Made by a program: the position numbers and the translations under genes
Shown here: piece after piece, positions 49,486-58,147 of the stretch
Position numbering within the stretch: position 1 is the stretch's first letter
Layout of the letters: each line of letters begins with the position of its first letter
From: Alloacidobacterium sp035547425
Lineage (GTDB): Bacteria; Acidobacteriota; Terriglobia; Terriglobales; Acidobacteriaceae
Direction: 5' to 3'
NCBI GenBank assembly: GCA_035547425.1
Contig: DASZUU010000026.1
Location: 1-64,000, forward strand
DNA length: 64,000 nucleotides
The notes under the pieces: generated by a model
Database searches by the model: none
Seen by the model: the letters and a program-made list of their open reading frames with translations, nothing else
Told to the model about the DNA's origin: nothing

Positions 49486-51405
49486 GTGAATTCAACGGTC
49501 AAGACGATCATTTTCTGGGTATTTGTGTTCGCATGCCTGGTGCTGCTCTGGCAGGTATTTGAAAAGAGCACAAGCAGCGGCAAGGACCAAGAGATCGCCT
49601 TCTCGCAGTTCATGCAGGACGCGCAGCAGGGGCAGATTAATGACGTGACCGTGCTCAGCAGCGGTGAGGTACATGGCCATTATAAGAACGATAAGGGCCA
49701 GTTCCACGTTACTGTTCCGGCAAATTATTCGCACCTCTATGACGTGCTTGCCGACAACAAAGTATCGGTTACGGTAAAGGATCAGCAAGGCAGCGCGTGG
49801 TTGAGCATCCTGATACAGTTTTCGCCGGTCATCATCATTGGCGCGCTGTGGTTCTTTATGCTGCGGCAGATGCAAAGCGGCGGCAATAAAGCGCTTTCTT
49901 TCGGCAAAAGCCGGGCGCGATTGCTTTCGATGCAGCAGAAGAAGATTACTTTCAAGGATGTAGCCGGCGTCGATGAAGCCAAGGAAGAGCTGAAGGAAAT
50001 TATCGAGTTCCTGCGCGAGGCGCAGAAATTCCAGAAGCTCGGTGGGCGCATTCCAAAGGGAGTGCTGCTGGTTGGTCCTCCGGGAACCGGCAAGACCCTG
50101 CTGGCGCGTGCGGTAGCCGGTGAGGCAAATGTTCCGTTCTTCTCGATTTCGGGTTCTGACTTCGTAGAAATGTTCGTTGGCGTAGGCGCAAGCCGCGTTC
50201 GCGATCTGTTCGAGCAGGGCAAGAAGAATGCCCCTTGCATCATCTTTATCGATGAAATCGATGCTGTTGGTCGCCATCGTGGCGCCGGCCTTGGCGGCGG
50301 ACATGATGAGCGTGAGCAGACTCTGAACCAGCTGCTGGTAGAAATGGACGGTTTTGAGTCGAACGATGGCGTGATTCTGGTTGCAGCGACGAACCGCCCT
50401 GACGTGCTCGATCCGGCGCTGCTGCGACCGGGACGCTTTGATCGCCGTGTCGTGGTAGGCCGTCCGGATGTGCGTGGACGCGAGGAAGTGCTGCGCGTGC
50501 ATGCCAAAAAGGTTCCGCTGTCGGAAGACGTTGATCTTCGGGTGATGGCTCGCGGCACACCGGGTTTCAGCGGTGCCGATCTGGCCAATATGGTCAATGA
50601 AGCTGCTCTGAATGCGGCGCGCGCGAACCGTAAGTCGGTCACGATGCTTGACTTTGAGCAGGCCAAGGACAAGGTTCTGATGGGCGCGGAACGCAAGTCG
50701 ATGCTGCTGACGGACGAAGAGAAGCGCGTTACGGCGTATCACGAAGCTGGCCATGCTCTGGTGGCAGCCATGCGCGATCATGCCGATCCTCTGCACAAGG
50801 TCACGATCATTCCTCGCGGCATGGCGCTTGGCGTGACGATGCAACTGCCGGAAGACGACAAGCACACTGTCACAAAGGATTATCTGGAGACACAGCTGTC
50901 CATCCTGATGGGCGGCCGTATCGCTGAGGAAATTTTCCTCAAGCAGATGACGACCGGCGCGGGCAATGACATTGAACGCGCTTCCGACCTGGCTCGCAAG
51001 ATGGTCTGCGAGTACGGTATGAGCCGTCTCGGTCCGTTGACCTTCGGCAAAAAGGAAGAGCAGATATTCCTGGGCCGCGAAATTGCGCAGCACCGCGATT
51101 TCTCAGAGGAAACTGCGAAGCAGATTGATGCGGAAGTCCGCTACTTCGTGGACGAAGCATACAAGTCTGCCTATGATTGCCTGAATAATAATCAGGACAT
51201 CATGCACCGCATGGCCAATGCTCTGCTGGAGCGCGAGACGATCGACGCGAATGAAATTCGCGCCATTATCGAAGGCAAGGAATTGCCTCCGCTCAAGACG
51301 AATGGCGGTGGCGGCACTCCCGCGACCGGCGATGTGCAGCAGGTTCTGAAGCCCGAGCCGAACCGTGGCGGCGGGTTGCCGGAAGGTAGTCCTTCACCGG
51401 CTTAA
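49486..51405 (+). CDS. ftsH: ATP-dependent zinc metalloprotease FtsH
   Basis: This membrane-anchored AAA+ protease has 639 residues. Two transmembrane segments (about 5-22 and 105-125) flank a periplasmic domain. The AAA module shows Walker A LLVGPPGTGKTLLARAV, the pore loop FVEMFVGVGASRV, Walker B CIIFIDEIDAVG and the SRH region RPDVLDPALLRPGRFDRRV. The protease site is TAYHEAGHALVAAM, with a later Asp ligand. A Gly/Pro-rich tail ends the protein. The start is GTG 49486 with CGAGGG upstream. FtsH degrades membrane and short-lived cytoplasmic proteins. A terminator follows directly. Confidence 0.98.
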   Translation: MNSTVKTIIFWVFVFACLVLLWQVFEKSTSSGKDQEIAFSQFMQDAQQGQINDVTVLSSGEVHGHYKNDKGQFHVTVPANYSHLYDVLADNKVSVTVKDQQGSAWLSILIQFSPVIIIGALWFFMLRQMQSGGNKALSFGKSRARLLSMQQKKITFKDVAGVDEAKEELKEIIEFLREAQKFQKLGGRIPKGVLLVGPPGTGKTLLARAVAGEANVPFFSISGSDFVEMFVGVGASRVRDLFEQGKKNAPCIIFIDEIDAVGRHRGAGLGGGHDEREQTLNQLLVEMDGFESNDGVILVAATNRPDVLDPALLRPGRFDRRVVVGRPDVRGREEVLRVHAKKVPLSEDVDLRVMARGTPGFSGADLANMVNEAALNAARANRKSVTMLDFEQAKDKVLMGAERKSMLLTDEEKRVTAYHEAGHALVAAMRDHADPLHKVTIIPRGMALGVTMQLPEDDKHTVTKDYLETQLSILMGGRIAEEIFLKQMTTGAGNDIERASDLARKMVCEYGMSRLGPLTFGKKEEQIFLGREIAQHRDFSEETAKQIDAEVRYFVDEAYKSAYDCLNNNQDIMHRMANALLERETIDANEIRAIIEGKELPPLKTNGGGGTPATGDVQQVLKPEPNRGGGLPEGSPSPA

Positions 51406-51425
51406 AAGCATAGAACGTAAATAAG

Positions 51426-51460
51426 AAAGGCAGCCAAAATTCGGCTGCCTTTTTCTTTTT
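51426..51460 (+). terminator. Rho-independent terminator of ftsH
   Basis: AAAGGCAGCC and GGCTGCCTTT pair over 10 bases around a 7-base loop and are followed by a T-rich run. It lies between ftsH and the convergent cysS and could also slow transcription from the cysS side. Confidence 0.9.
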
Positions 51461-51476
51461 GCCTGATTTCTTTGCA

Positions 51477-52958
51477 TTACTTACGCTTCCAGCGGACACC
51501 TTCTTTGGAATCTTCGAGAATAATTCCTTTTTCCAGAAGCTCTTTTCGGATGGCATCTGCACGGGCAAAGTTGCGGGTGCGGCGCGCCTGGTTACGCTCT
51601 TCGATGAGTGCATCGATCTGTGCATCACTCAGGGATAGTTGAGCGCGGACTTCGGGCGATGCCTCATCGAGACGGCCTTCTTTCTCAGCCCATTCGAGCG
51701 CGAAGCGCGTCCATTGTGCATCGTTATCTTCGAGAACGGCAAAAATCTTATCGAAGTCGGCCAGGATGTCGAGAACGACGGTTACACAGGCTTTGCCGAG
51801 GTTACCGGCATCGGCGGCAGCGTTGACCATGCGGACCAGATCAAAGACAGCAGCGCGGGCTTCGGCTGTATTCAAGTCATTGGCCAGGGCGGCATGGAAT
51901 TTCTTCTTCGCAGTAGCCGTGGCGGCAATCAGGTTGGAATTGTCGCAGTTCTCCGGCCAGTGGGTGTTCTTAAGGCGTTGGTAGAAGGTGCGCAGGCGAT
52001 CCACCGCGCCTGTTTCTGCGCCTAGTCCCTCGAAGGTAAAGTTCAGCTGCTGGCGATACGGAACCGATGTCAGAAGAAACCGGATGGCCGACGCCTTGTA
52101 GCCCTTGAGCAGCAGGTCGCGGAGGGTATAGAAGTTGCCCTCGGACTTCGACATCTTGCGGCCTTCGACTAACAGGAATCGAACATGGAACCAGTGCCGG
52201 GACAGGGGCTTGTGGGTGGCCGATTCCGATTGTGCGATTTCGTTCTCGTGGTGCGGGAACATTAGGTCTTCGCCTCCGGCATGGAGATCGAAGGTGTCCC
52301 CCAGGTATTCCATGGCCATGGCGGAGCACTCGATATGCCAGCCGGGGCGTCCGGGACCGAGCAAAGTTTCCCAATGGTATTCGCCGGGTTTCGGGGCCTT
52401 CCAGAGAGCGAAGTCGCGGGCGGAGTCCTTGTCGTACTCGTCTACGTCGACGCGAGCGCCGTCGGTGATGCCGCTGAAGTCCTTCTTGGAGAGCTTGCCG
52501 TATGCGGGAAATCCCGCAATGCGGAAGTACCAGGAGCCATCTTCGGTCTTGTAGGCAAGGCCCCGCTCGGCGAGGCGCTGGATGAGCTTGACCATCTCAT
52601 CAATGTGCTCGGTGGCGCGGGCGATGACCTCGGGATGTTCGACCGAAAGGGCATCGAGGTCCTCGAAGAAGGCCTTCTCGTAGCGAGGGGTGTATTCGCC
52701 GATGGGAATATGGGCGGCAGCCGCATTACGGATGATCTTGTCGTCCACGTCCGTGATGTTCATGACGTGCTTGACCTTGGTGCCGAAGAGCTCCAGCGTG
52801 CGGCGCAGCAGATCCACGTGCAGGAAGGTGCGGAAGTTGCCGATGTGGCCGTAGTCATAGACGGTAGGCCCGCAAGCGTAAATGCGCAGTGCTTCTCCGT
52901 CGGATGGATGGAGTCCTTCGATGGCGTTCGTCAGGGTGTTATAGAGGCGGATGGTCAT
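51477..52958 (-). CDS. cysS: Cysteinyl-tRNA synthetase
   Basis: This class I synthetase has 493 residues. The zinc Cys and HIGH-type motif appear as IYACGPTVYDYGHIGNFRTF, and KMSKS as GRKMSKSEGNFYTL. GWHIECSAMAMEYLG and LMFPHHENEIAQSE carry the other zinc ligands. ATG 52958 (MTIRLYNT) gives the normal N-terminus, although a GTG at 52988 would add ten residues. It lies 51 bases downstream of tsaD on the same strand, and the two may be co-transcribed. Confidence 0.96.
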   Translation of the reverse strand: MTIRLYNTLTNAIEGLHPSDGEALRIYACGPTVYDYGHIGNFRTFLHVDLLRRTLELFGTKVKHVMNITDVDDKIIRNAAAAHIPIGEYTPRYEKAFFEDLDALSVEHPEVIARATEHIDEMVKLIQRLAERGLAYKTEDGSWYFRIAGFPAYGKLSKKDFSGITDGARVDVDEYDKDSARDFALWKAPKPGEYHWETLLGPGRPGWHIECSAMAMEYLGDTFDLHAGGEDLMFPHHENEIAQSESATHKPLSRHWFHVRFLLVEGRKMSKSEGNFYTLRDLLLKGYKASAIRFLLTSVPYRQQLNFTFEGLGAETGAVDRLRTFYQRLKNTHWPENCDNSNLIAATATAKKKFHAALANDLNTAEARAAVFDLVRMVNAAADAGNLGKACVTVVLDILADFDKIFAVLEDNDAQWTRFALEWAEKEGRLDEASPEVRAQLSLSDAQIDALIEERNQARRTRNFARADAIRKELLEKGIILEDSKEGVRWKRK

Positions 52959-53009
52959 TCGTACCGGGTGCGGCAACTTCAGATTCACCTGTGATTCTAC
53001 CAGTTGTGC

Positions 53010-54158
53010 TCAACGGCCTAATGCCAGCGATGGTTCGGCAGAGAGGTCGGCGGGGGCGGTGTCGCCTTCGACGAGCCTGGGCCAGGCGGCGGCGGCTACC
53101 ATGGCGGCGTTGTCGGTCGAGAGTGCAAGAGAGGGAAAGGCGATTGGGAGACCGCGCTCAGCGGCTTCGGCGGTGAAGCGGACGCGCAGTTCGCGGTTGG
53201 CGGCCACGCCTCCGGAGACGAGAATGCTGGCGGCGTCGAAGGCTTCGGCTGCCTGAAAGGTCTTGCGGCGAAGGTCATCGACGACGGCACGCTGGAAGGA
53301 GGCGATGACGTTCAGGGTCTCCTGATCGCAGAAGGGGAGCGCGTCGGATGGTTTCGGGTTGGGAATCTGTGCCAGCGCGGCTCGGCGAGCTTCAATGGAG
53401 GCGGTGAGGTCGTGGGTCTGCACATAGCGCAGTACGGCGGTCTTGATGCCGCTGAAGGAGAAGAGGAACTGGCTTGCCGGGTCGTCGCGGTGTGCGTCTT
53501 TGCGGTGGGCCTTGGGCTTGATCTGGGCGAAAGTGAAGGGCACGGCTTTGGGGTCGCCGTGTGGGGCAAGAGCGTCGATCCAGGGTCCTCCGGGATAGCC
53601 GAGGCCGAGGAGCTTGGCTACCTTGTCGAAGGCTTCACCGGCGGCGTCGTCGAGTGTGCGGCCTACGTTGCGGTAGTGCCATGCCTGGTTGGCGCGGCGC
53701 GCGAGGTAGAGATGCGTGTGCCCTCCGGAGACGACCAGCGCGAGTGCGGGCAATGGCAGAGGCTCTTCGGTTAATGCGGCTTGTTCGAGCAGGACGGCGT
53801 GGATATGGCCTTCGAGATGGTTGACGGCGATCAGAGGCTTGTCGAGCGCGTAGGCGAGCGACTTTGCGTAGGTGATGCCGACGAGGAGCGCTCCGGCGAG
53901 TCCGGGGCCTTCGGTGACGGCGATGGCGTCGAGATCGTTGAGGGTGATGCCTGCTTCGGCGATAGCGGCGCGTACGACGGGGACGATGTTGCGCAGGTGC
54001 TCGCGGGAGGCCAACTCGGGGACGACTCCGCCGTAGGGCGCGTGCGTGGCGATCTGCGAGGCGACGACGTTGGAGAGTGTCTCGGCTCCGCGGCGCACGA
54101 CAGCGGCTGCGGTTTCGTCGCAGGAGCTTTCGATGCCGAGGATGAGGCCTGTGGGCAT
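53010..54158 (-). CDS. tsaD: tRNA N6-adenosine threonylcarbamoyltransferase
   Basis: This protein has 382 residues. It opens with LILGIESSCDETAAAVVRRG. The iron-binding His pair is in VNHLEGHIHAVLLE, and ALVVSGGHTHLYL and GEAFDKVAKLLGLGYPGGPW are the other nucleotide-binding signatures. ILVSGGVAANRELR lies near the end. TsaD transfers threonylcarbamoyl from the TsaC product to A37 of ANN-reading tRNAs with TsaB and TsaE, which are not in this window. It is divergent from cca with a repeat copy in between. Confidence 0.97.
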   Translation of the reverse strand: MPTGLILGIESSCDETAAAVVRRGAETLSNVVASQIATHAPYGGVVPELASREHLRNIVPVVRAAIAEAGITLNDLDAIAVTEGPGLAGALLVGITYAKSLAYALDKPLIAVNHLEGHIHAVLLEQAALTEEPLPLPALALVVSGGHTHLYLARRANQAWHYRNVGRTLDDAAGEAFDKVAKLLGLGYPGGPWIDALAPHGDPKAVPFTFAQIKPKAHRKDAHRDDPASQFLFSFSGIKTAVLRYVQTHDLTASIEARRAALAQIPNPKPSDALPFCDQETLNVIASFQRAVVDDLRRKTFQAAEAFDAASILVSGGVAANRELRVRFTAEAAERGLPIAFPSLALSTDNAAMVAAAAWPRLVEGDTAPADLSAEPSLALGR

Positions 54159-54192
54159 GTCTCTATGATAGAGGATGGTGAGGCCGAGCTAT

Positions 54193-54270
54193 GGCCTTGC
54201 TTTGCAAGGCTTCGCACGAACCTTGTTCGTGCGGGCCCTTCGACTTCGCTGCGCTTTGCTCAGGATGACA
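54193..54270 (+). repeat. Structured intergenic repeat, copy A
   Basis: First inverted repeat GCCTTGC-TTT-GCAAGGC, second CGCACGAAC-CTT-GTTCGTGCG, then the tail CCTTCGACTTCGCT ending CTCAGGATGACA. It occupies the tsaD-cca divergent gap and ends 9 bases before the cca ATG. Confidence 0.85.
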
Positions 54271-54279
54271 TCATTGGAT

Positions 54280-55650
54280 ATGACGGTAAGTAGGAAAGAA
54301 CTTGCGGCTGAGGTCATCGTTGAGAGGTTGCGTGCGCAGGGTTATGACGCGTACTTCGCGGGCGGCTGTGTGCGCGACATGCTGCTGGGGCGCGTGCCGA
54401 AGGACTTCGATGTGGCGACGAACGCTCGTCCGCAGGTGGTGCTGGACCTGTTTCCGCGAACTTTTGCTGTGGGGGCGCACTTCGGCGTGGTGCTGGTTGC
54501 CGATGAGCTGGACGGCGAGGAGATTGTCACCGAGGTGGCTACGTTTCGGTCGGACGGGGCTTATTCCGATGGGCGGCGTCCGGATGCGGTGCAGTTCTCC
54601 GACAGTCCGCAAGAAGATGTGTTGCGGCGCGACTTCACCATCAACGGCATGCTGCTCGATTCGCAGGTGCTGGCGGAGACGGGCGATGCAGGGGCGGCGA
54701 CTCTGGACTTTGTCGGCGGACGCGATGATCTTGCTGCGGGGGTGGTTCGAGCGATTGGAGATGCGGAGAAGCGCTTTGCCGAAGACAAGCTGCGCATGTT
54801 GCGGGCGGTTCGGTTTGCGGCGCGATTCGGGTTCGAGATCGAGGCGGCGACGTTTTCGGCGATTCGCGCGCACGCGGCGGAAGTGAAAGTGGTGAGCTGC
54901 GAGCGGATTCGGGAAGAGCTGACGCGGATGCTCACGGAAGGCCATGCGCGGCTCGCTTTCGAGTTGCTGGATGCGACGGGATTGCTGAAAGAAGTTTTGC
55001 CGGAGATTGACCGGCTGCACGGGGTGGAGCAGCCGCCGGAGTATCATCCCGAAGGCGATGTGTGGGTGCACACGCTGTTGCTGCTAGAGAAGCTGCCGGA
55101 AGGCGCGTCGCCGACGCTGGCCTGGGGCGCGCTGCTGCATGATGTGGGCAAACCTACAACCTTCGAGCGGGCTCCGGACCGGATTCGGTTCAATGGGCAC
55201 GTCGAGGTGGGCGTGCGAATTGCCGAGAACATTTGCCGCAGGCTGCGTTTTTCGACCGAGGAGACGGCGCAGATTGCTTCACTGGTCGAAAACCACATGC
55301 GCTTTGGCGATGTGATGCGGATGAAGGAATCGACGCTGAAGCGGTTTTTCCGGCTGCCGCGTTTTCCGGAGCACCTGGCGCTGCACTGCATGGATTGCCT
55401 TTCCAGCCACGGCAATCTTTCGCTCTATGAATTTGCCAAGGAGCGCTTTGAGGCAATGCCGGAGGAGCAGGTGAAGCCTCGGTTGCTGGTGACGGGCGCT
55501 GACCTGATTGCTGCCGGGTATCGTCCGGGGCCGCTGTTTAAAGAGATGCTTTCGGCGGCGGAAGATGCACAGCTGGAAGGGCTGATCCATTCAACCGAAG
55601 AGGGGATGGCACTGGTGCGGAGGGCCTACCCCCTCCACCCCGGGCCTTAG
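54280..55650 (+). CDS. cca: CCA tRNA nucleotidyltransferase/poly(A) polymerase family with HD domain
   Basis: This class II nucleotidyltransferase has 456 residues. The head domain reads YFAGGCVRDMLLGRVPKDF and DVATNARPQVVLDLF, with the catalytic Asp residues and the flexible loop. RRDFTINGMLLD, ADAIGDAEKRFAEDKLRMLR-like (AIGDAEKRFAEDKLRMLRAV) and FAARFGFEIE are the neck motifs. An HD domain is present (LLHDVGKPTTFE). It adds or repairs the 3' CCA of tRNA; a poly(A) polymerase role is the alternative. ATG 54280 is used; upstream in-frame ATG codons at 54175 and 54265 lie in the repeat, and a protein starting there would begin with repeat-encoded residues. Confidence 0.88.
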   Translation: MTVSRKELAAEVIVERLRAQGYDAYFAGGCVRDMLLGRVPKDFDVATNARPQVVLDLFPRTFAVGAHFGVVLVADELDGEEIVTEVATFRSDGAYSDGRRPDAVQFSDSPQEDVLRRDFTINGMLLDSQVLAETGDAGAATLDFVGGRDDLAAGVVRAIGDAEKRFAEDKLRMLRAVRFAARFGFEIEAATFSAIRAHAAEVKVVSCERIREELTRMLTEGHARLAFELLDATGLLKEVLPEIDRLHGVEQPPEYHPEGDVWVHTLLLLEKLPEGASPTLAWGALLHDVGKPTTFERAPDRIRFNGHVEVGVRIAENICRRLRFSTEETAQIASLVENHMRFGDVMRMKESTLKRFFRLPRFPEHLALHCMDCLSSHGNLSLYEFAKERFEAMPEEQVKPRLLVTGADLIAAGYRPGPLFKEMLSAAEDAQLEGLIHSTEEGMALVRRAYPLHPGP

Positions 55651-55710
55651 TCTTCTTTCTTTTGCTTTCAATGGTTTTTGCCGGTCTGAGATGGGCGGTG
55701 GAATTTATCC

Positions 55711-55752
55711 TCCCATCCCACCCTTTGGCTTCGCCTCAGGATGGGGCACCCG
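55711..55752 (+). repeat. Short intergenic repeat family 2, copy 1
   Basis: CCCACCCTTTGGCTTCGCC, then TCAGGATGGGGCACCC. It is shared with sites at about 57951 and 61055. It lies between the convergent cca and SDR genes. Confidence 0.75.
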
Positions 55753-55776
55753 GAAGTTTCTTTTTATACCTGAAAG

Positions 55777-56508
55777 CTACCAACCGTAGGCGCCGTCCTT
55801 GTGGAAGAAGCCTGCGGTTGGGCCGTCGTCGCCGATCTGGGCATACTTTACGATCGCGATGGCACCGTCGGCTGCCGTACCGGGACCACTGTGATTATTC
55901 AGGTCCGTGGCGACGTAGCCTGGGCAAACCGAGTTAACCTTCGCCTTTGTGTCCCGCAGTTCCCACGCCAGATTTGCCGTAAACATGTTCAGTGCTGCCT
56001 TTGAGGCGTTATAACCGAGTGGTTTCACTCCGTAGAACGGAGAATCCGGGTTCGTGTTGATATCGAGAGAGCCGAGACCGCTGGAGACGTTCACGATGCG
56101 GGCCGAGGGAGCTGCCTTCAGTAGCGGCAGCAGCGGCTGCGTGAACTCCACGGTGCCGAAGAAGTTCGTGTTGAAGATGCGCTTCATGGCGTCGATGGAG
56201 GCACTACTAGCAGGCGCATCGGCTCCTGTCAGGTCGGCAATGCCAGCGTTGTTTACCAGCACATCCAAGTGACCAAATTCCTGTGAAATCTTTTCGGCAA
56301 GCGCAGTGGCGGTTTCGTGCGCGCGTTCCAGATCGACGTGCACGAATCGGACGTCCAGTGATTCTGCGCGCAGCTTTGCCGCAGCTTCTTCACCGCGAGC
56401 GGTATCGCGTGCGCCTAACAATACCGTAAAGCCGGCTTTACCGAGCGCCCTTGAAACCTCAAATCCAATGCCCTTATTCGCGCCCGTCACCAGAGCTACT
56501 TTTGCCAT
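55777..56508 (-). CDS. SDR-family oxidoreductase (carbonyl-reductase-like)
   Basis: This 243-residue classical SDR has the coenzyme site VALVTGANKGIGFEVSRALG, followed by LLGARDTARGEEAA with the Arg typical of NADP preference. DVLVNNAGIAD is the structural motif, and the catalytic Ser and YxxxK are in RIVNVSSGLGSL and GYNASKAALNMFT. The arrangement resembles plant and bacterial carbonyl reductases. The substrate is unknown. It stands alone, convergent with cca. Confidence 0.9.
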   Translation of the reverse strand: MAKVALVTGANKGIGFEVSRALGKAGFTVLLGARDTARGEEAAAKLRAESLDVRFVHVDLERAHETATALAEKISQEFGHLDVLVNNAGIADLTGADAPASSASIDAMKRIFNTNFFGTVEFTQPLLPLLKAAPSARIVNVSSGLGSLDINTNPDSPFYGVKPLGYNASKAALNMFTANLAWELRDTKAKVNSVCPGYVATDLNNHSGPGTAADGAIAIVKYAQIGDDGPTAGFFHKDGAYGW

Positions 56509-56642
56509 GAATCCTCTCCTGTACTGCTCGGTTCTTAGATGCTGTGACGACCTGAAGGTTTCAGCGGTGACTCAAAGCTCTGCGGTTTCTCGCGGGACAT
56601 ATGTATTGAAAATGTTTGGAGGGCTATCGAGATGGATATCTG

Positions 56643-57047
56643 CTAGCGGACTTCCTGGAAGACGATGGTGTAGCCGTCGGGGTCCTGGGTGCTGAAGAGT
56701 TTCAGGCCGTAGGGGGCTAGCTTTGGCGGCTCGGATTGGAGGCCGCGGTGGGTTAGCTCCTGATAGGCGAGGTCGATGTCGGAGCAACCGATGTAGAAGA
56801 CGGTGTCCTTGGGCGTTTTTGGCGGAGGCTCGAGCGGGCGCTCGTTTGAGTCGTAGAGGGTGTTCAGCATGATGTCGGCTTTGCCGAATCGCAGCCACAT
56901 CCAGTGGGAGAATCGGCCTTCGGCGGTTTCGACTTCGGGCGAGGCGGAGATGACGGTGAATCCGAGGATGTCGCGATAGAAGGCGAGTGCTGTGGGCATG
57001 TCGAAGACGCCGATGAGCGGGGTTAGTCCGAGGGGTGAGAAGGTCAT
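56643..57047 (-). CDS. VOC-family protein (glyoxalase/bleomycin-resistance fold)
   Basis: This protein of 134 residues has paired beta-alpha-beta-beta-beta modules: TPLIGVFDMPTALAFYRDIL, then WMWLRFGKADIMLNTLYD, and DTVFYIGCSDIDLAYQELT with GLKLFSTQDPDGYTIVFQE. A metal-type Glu is kept near the end. ATG 57047 is chosen because AAGGAG lies 8 bases before it; the frame further upstream is encoded by repeat sequence. The substrate is unknown. Confidence 0.88.
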   Translation of the reverse strand: MTFSPLGLTPLIGVFDMPTALAFYRDILGFTVISASPEVETAEGRFSHWMWLRFGKADIMLNTLYDSNERPLEPPPKTPKDTVFYIGCSDIDLAYQELTHRGLQSEPPKLAPYGLKLFSTQDPDGYTIVFQEVR

Positions 57048-57142
57048 GGTGGCTCTCCTTCTTTGCTTATTTAGGTGAGGTCTTTGTCGTTTCCTATTAT
57101 TTATCAGCTTGTGGCGGGGTTGGTGGCGGAAAAAGGTAAAAG

Positions 57143-57248
57143 CGGGCCTTGCTTGCGCAAGGCTTCGCACGAACTTTTCTATTTTGCTGGAGTAAGCGGC
57201 ACATGTGTTCGTGCGGGTCCTTCGCTTCGCTCAGGATGACGAACTTTT
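57143..57248 (+). repeat. Structured intergenic repeat, copy B
   Basis: First stem CTTGCGCAAG, second arms CGCACGAAC (57166-57174) and GTTCGTGCG (57207-57215) with a longer 32-base spacer, then the tail GGTCCTTCGCTTCGCT and CAGGATGAC. It fills the gap between the VOC and carbonic anhydrase genes. Confidence 0.85.
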
Positions 57249-57272
57249 TAGAGCCCGCGCTGGAGTGAGAAA

Positions 57273-57902
57273 TTAGAGGGCCGTCAGGTTTTCGAGGGGG
57301 TGGAATTTTTTTGTTTTCTCGTCGTAGGTTTCGATGGCTCCGGTGAGGATGTCGTAGTACCAGCCGTGGACCTGCAGGGTCTTGTTGGCGATGCCGTTGG
57401 CGATTTCGGGATGCGTTTTGAGGTTGTGCAGCTGGGCGATGACGTTGGCGTGGATGAGGGCGGTGTGCAACTCCTTCGGGTCCTTTGGGGTTGAGCCGGG
57501 ATCGCAGTATTGCCAGGATGCATCGACGTATTTGAGCCACTTATCGGTGACAGGCAGGCGGGAGAGGTTTTTCTTTTCGAGGACGGCTTTGAGGGCGCCG
57601 CAGTCGGAGTGTCCGCAGATGATGACGTGGCGGACTTTGAGGACTTCGACGGCGTATTCGAGGGTGGAGGTGATGCCGCCCGGGGTTTCGCCAAAGGGCG
57701 GGACGATGTTGCCGACAGCGCGGGAGATGAAGATGTCGCCCGGTTCGGATTGCAGGATGAGGCTGGGAACGACGCGCGAGTCGGCGCAGGTGATGAAAAG
57801 AACCTCGGGCGATTGGATTTCCGCTAGAAGGTGGAAATGGTCTTTCATTGTCGGGAAGACTTCCTGACGGAAACGGGTGTATCCTTCGAGGATTTTTTTC
57901 AT
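57273..57902 (-). CDS. Beta-class carbonic anhydrase
   Basis: This enzyme of 209 residues interconverts CO2 and bicarbonate in the cytoplasm. The zinc ligands and the Asp-Arg dyad are in VLFITCADSRVVPS (Cys39, Asp41, Arg43) and VIICGHSDCGALKAV (His98, Cys101). FISRAVGNIVPP and GITSTLEYAVEVLKV are also family landmarks. ATG 57902 gives the usual N-terminus; the frame upstream to 57968 runs into repeat-like sequence. Confidence 0.95.
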   Translation of the reverse strand: MKKILEGYTRFRQEVFPTMKDHFHLLAEIQSPEVLFITCADSRVVPSLILQSEPGDIFISRAVGNIVPPFGETPGGITSTLEYAVEVLKVRHVIICGHSDCGALKAVLEKKNLSRLPVTDKWLKYVDASWQYCDPGSTPKDPKELHTALIHANVIAQLHNLKTHPEIANGIANKTLQVHGWYYDILTGAIETYDEKTKKFHPLENLTAL

Positions 57903-57950
57903 GGCACTTTTAGTTTTAGCAGAGTTGGGTGAGGTTGACTGTGATTGTCT

Positions 57951-57995
57951 CCCACCCTTCCTCTTCACTACGTTCAGGGTCAGGATGGGGCACCC
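57951..57995 (+). repeat. Short intergenic repeat family 2, copy 2
   Basis: CCCACCCTTCCTCTTCACTA then CAGGATGGGGCACCCG, followed by a run of T. The ends match the other copies while the middle differs. It directly precedes copy C of the larger repeat. Confidence 0.7.
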
Positions 57996-58022
57996 GTTTT
58001 TTTGTTCACTGGGTTGAAGCCT

Positions 58023-58140
58023 GGGTCTTGCTTGCGCAAGACTTCGCAGCGGTTTCCGCTGCGGGTCCTTCGACTTCGCTCAGGATGACAAATCTGGTAG
58101 GGAATGCTCAGGATGACAACTCTGTGGGTTGCTCATAATG
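58023..58140 (+). repeat. Structured intergenic repeat, copy C with tandem tails
   Basis: First stem CTTGCGCAAG; second arms CGCAGCGG (58045-58052) and CCGCTGCG (58056-58063), which differ from other copies but still pair perfectly. The tail GCTCAGGATGACAA occurs twice and a third degenerate GCTCATAATGACG follows, suggesting local tandem duplication. Confidence 0.85.
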
Positions 58141-58147
58141 ACGATTT

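Noticed and set aside
49492..51093. Long open frame (over 500 codons) antisense to ftsH
   Set aside because: It is fully inside ftsH on the other strand, is rich in Arg, His and Gln in the pattern expected from a reversed coding frame, has no domain and no ribosome binding site.
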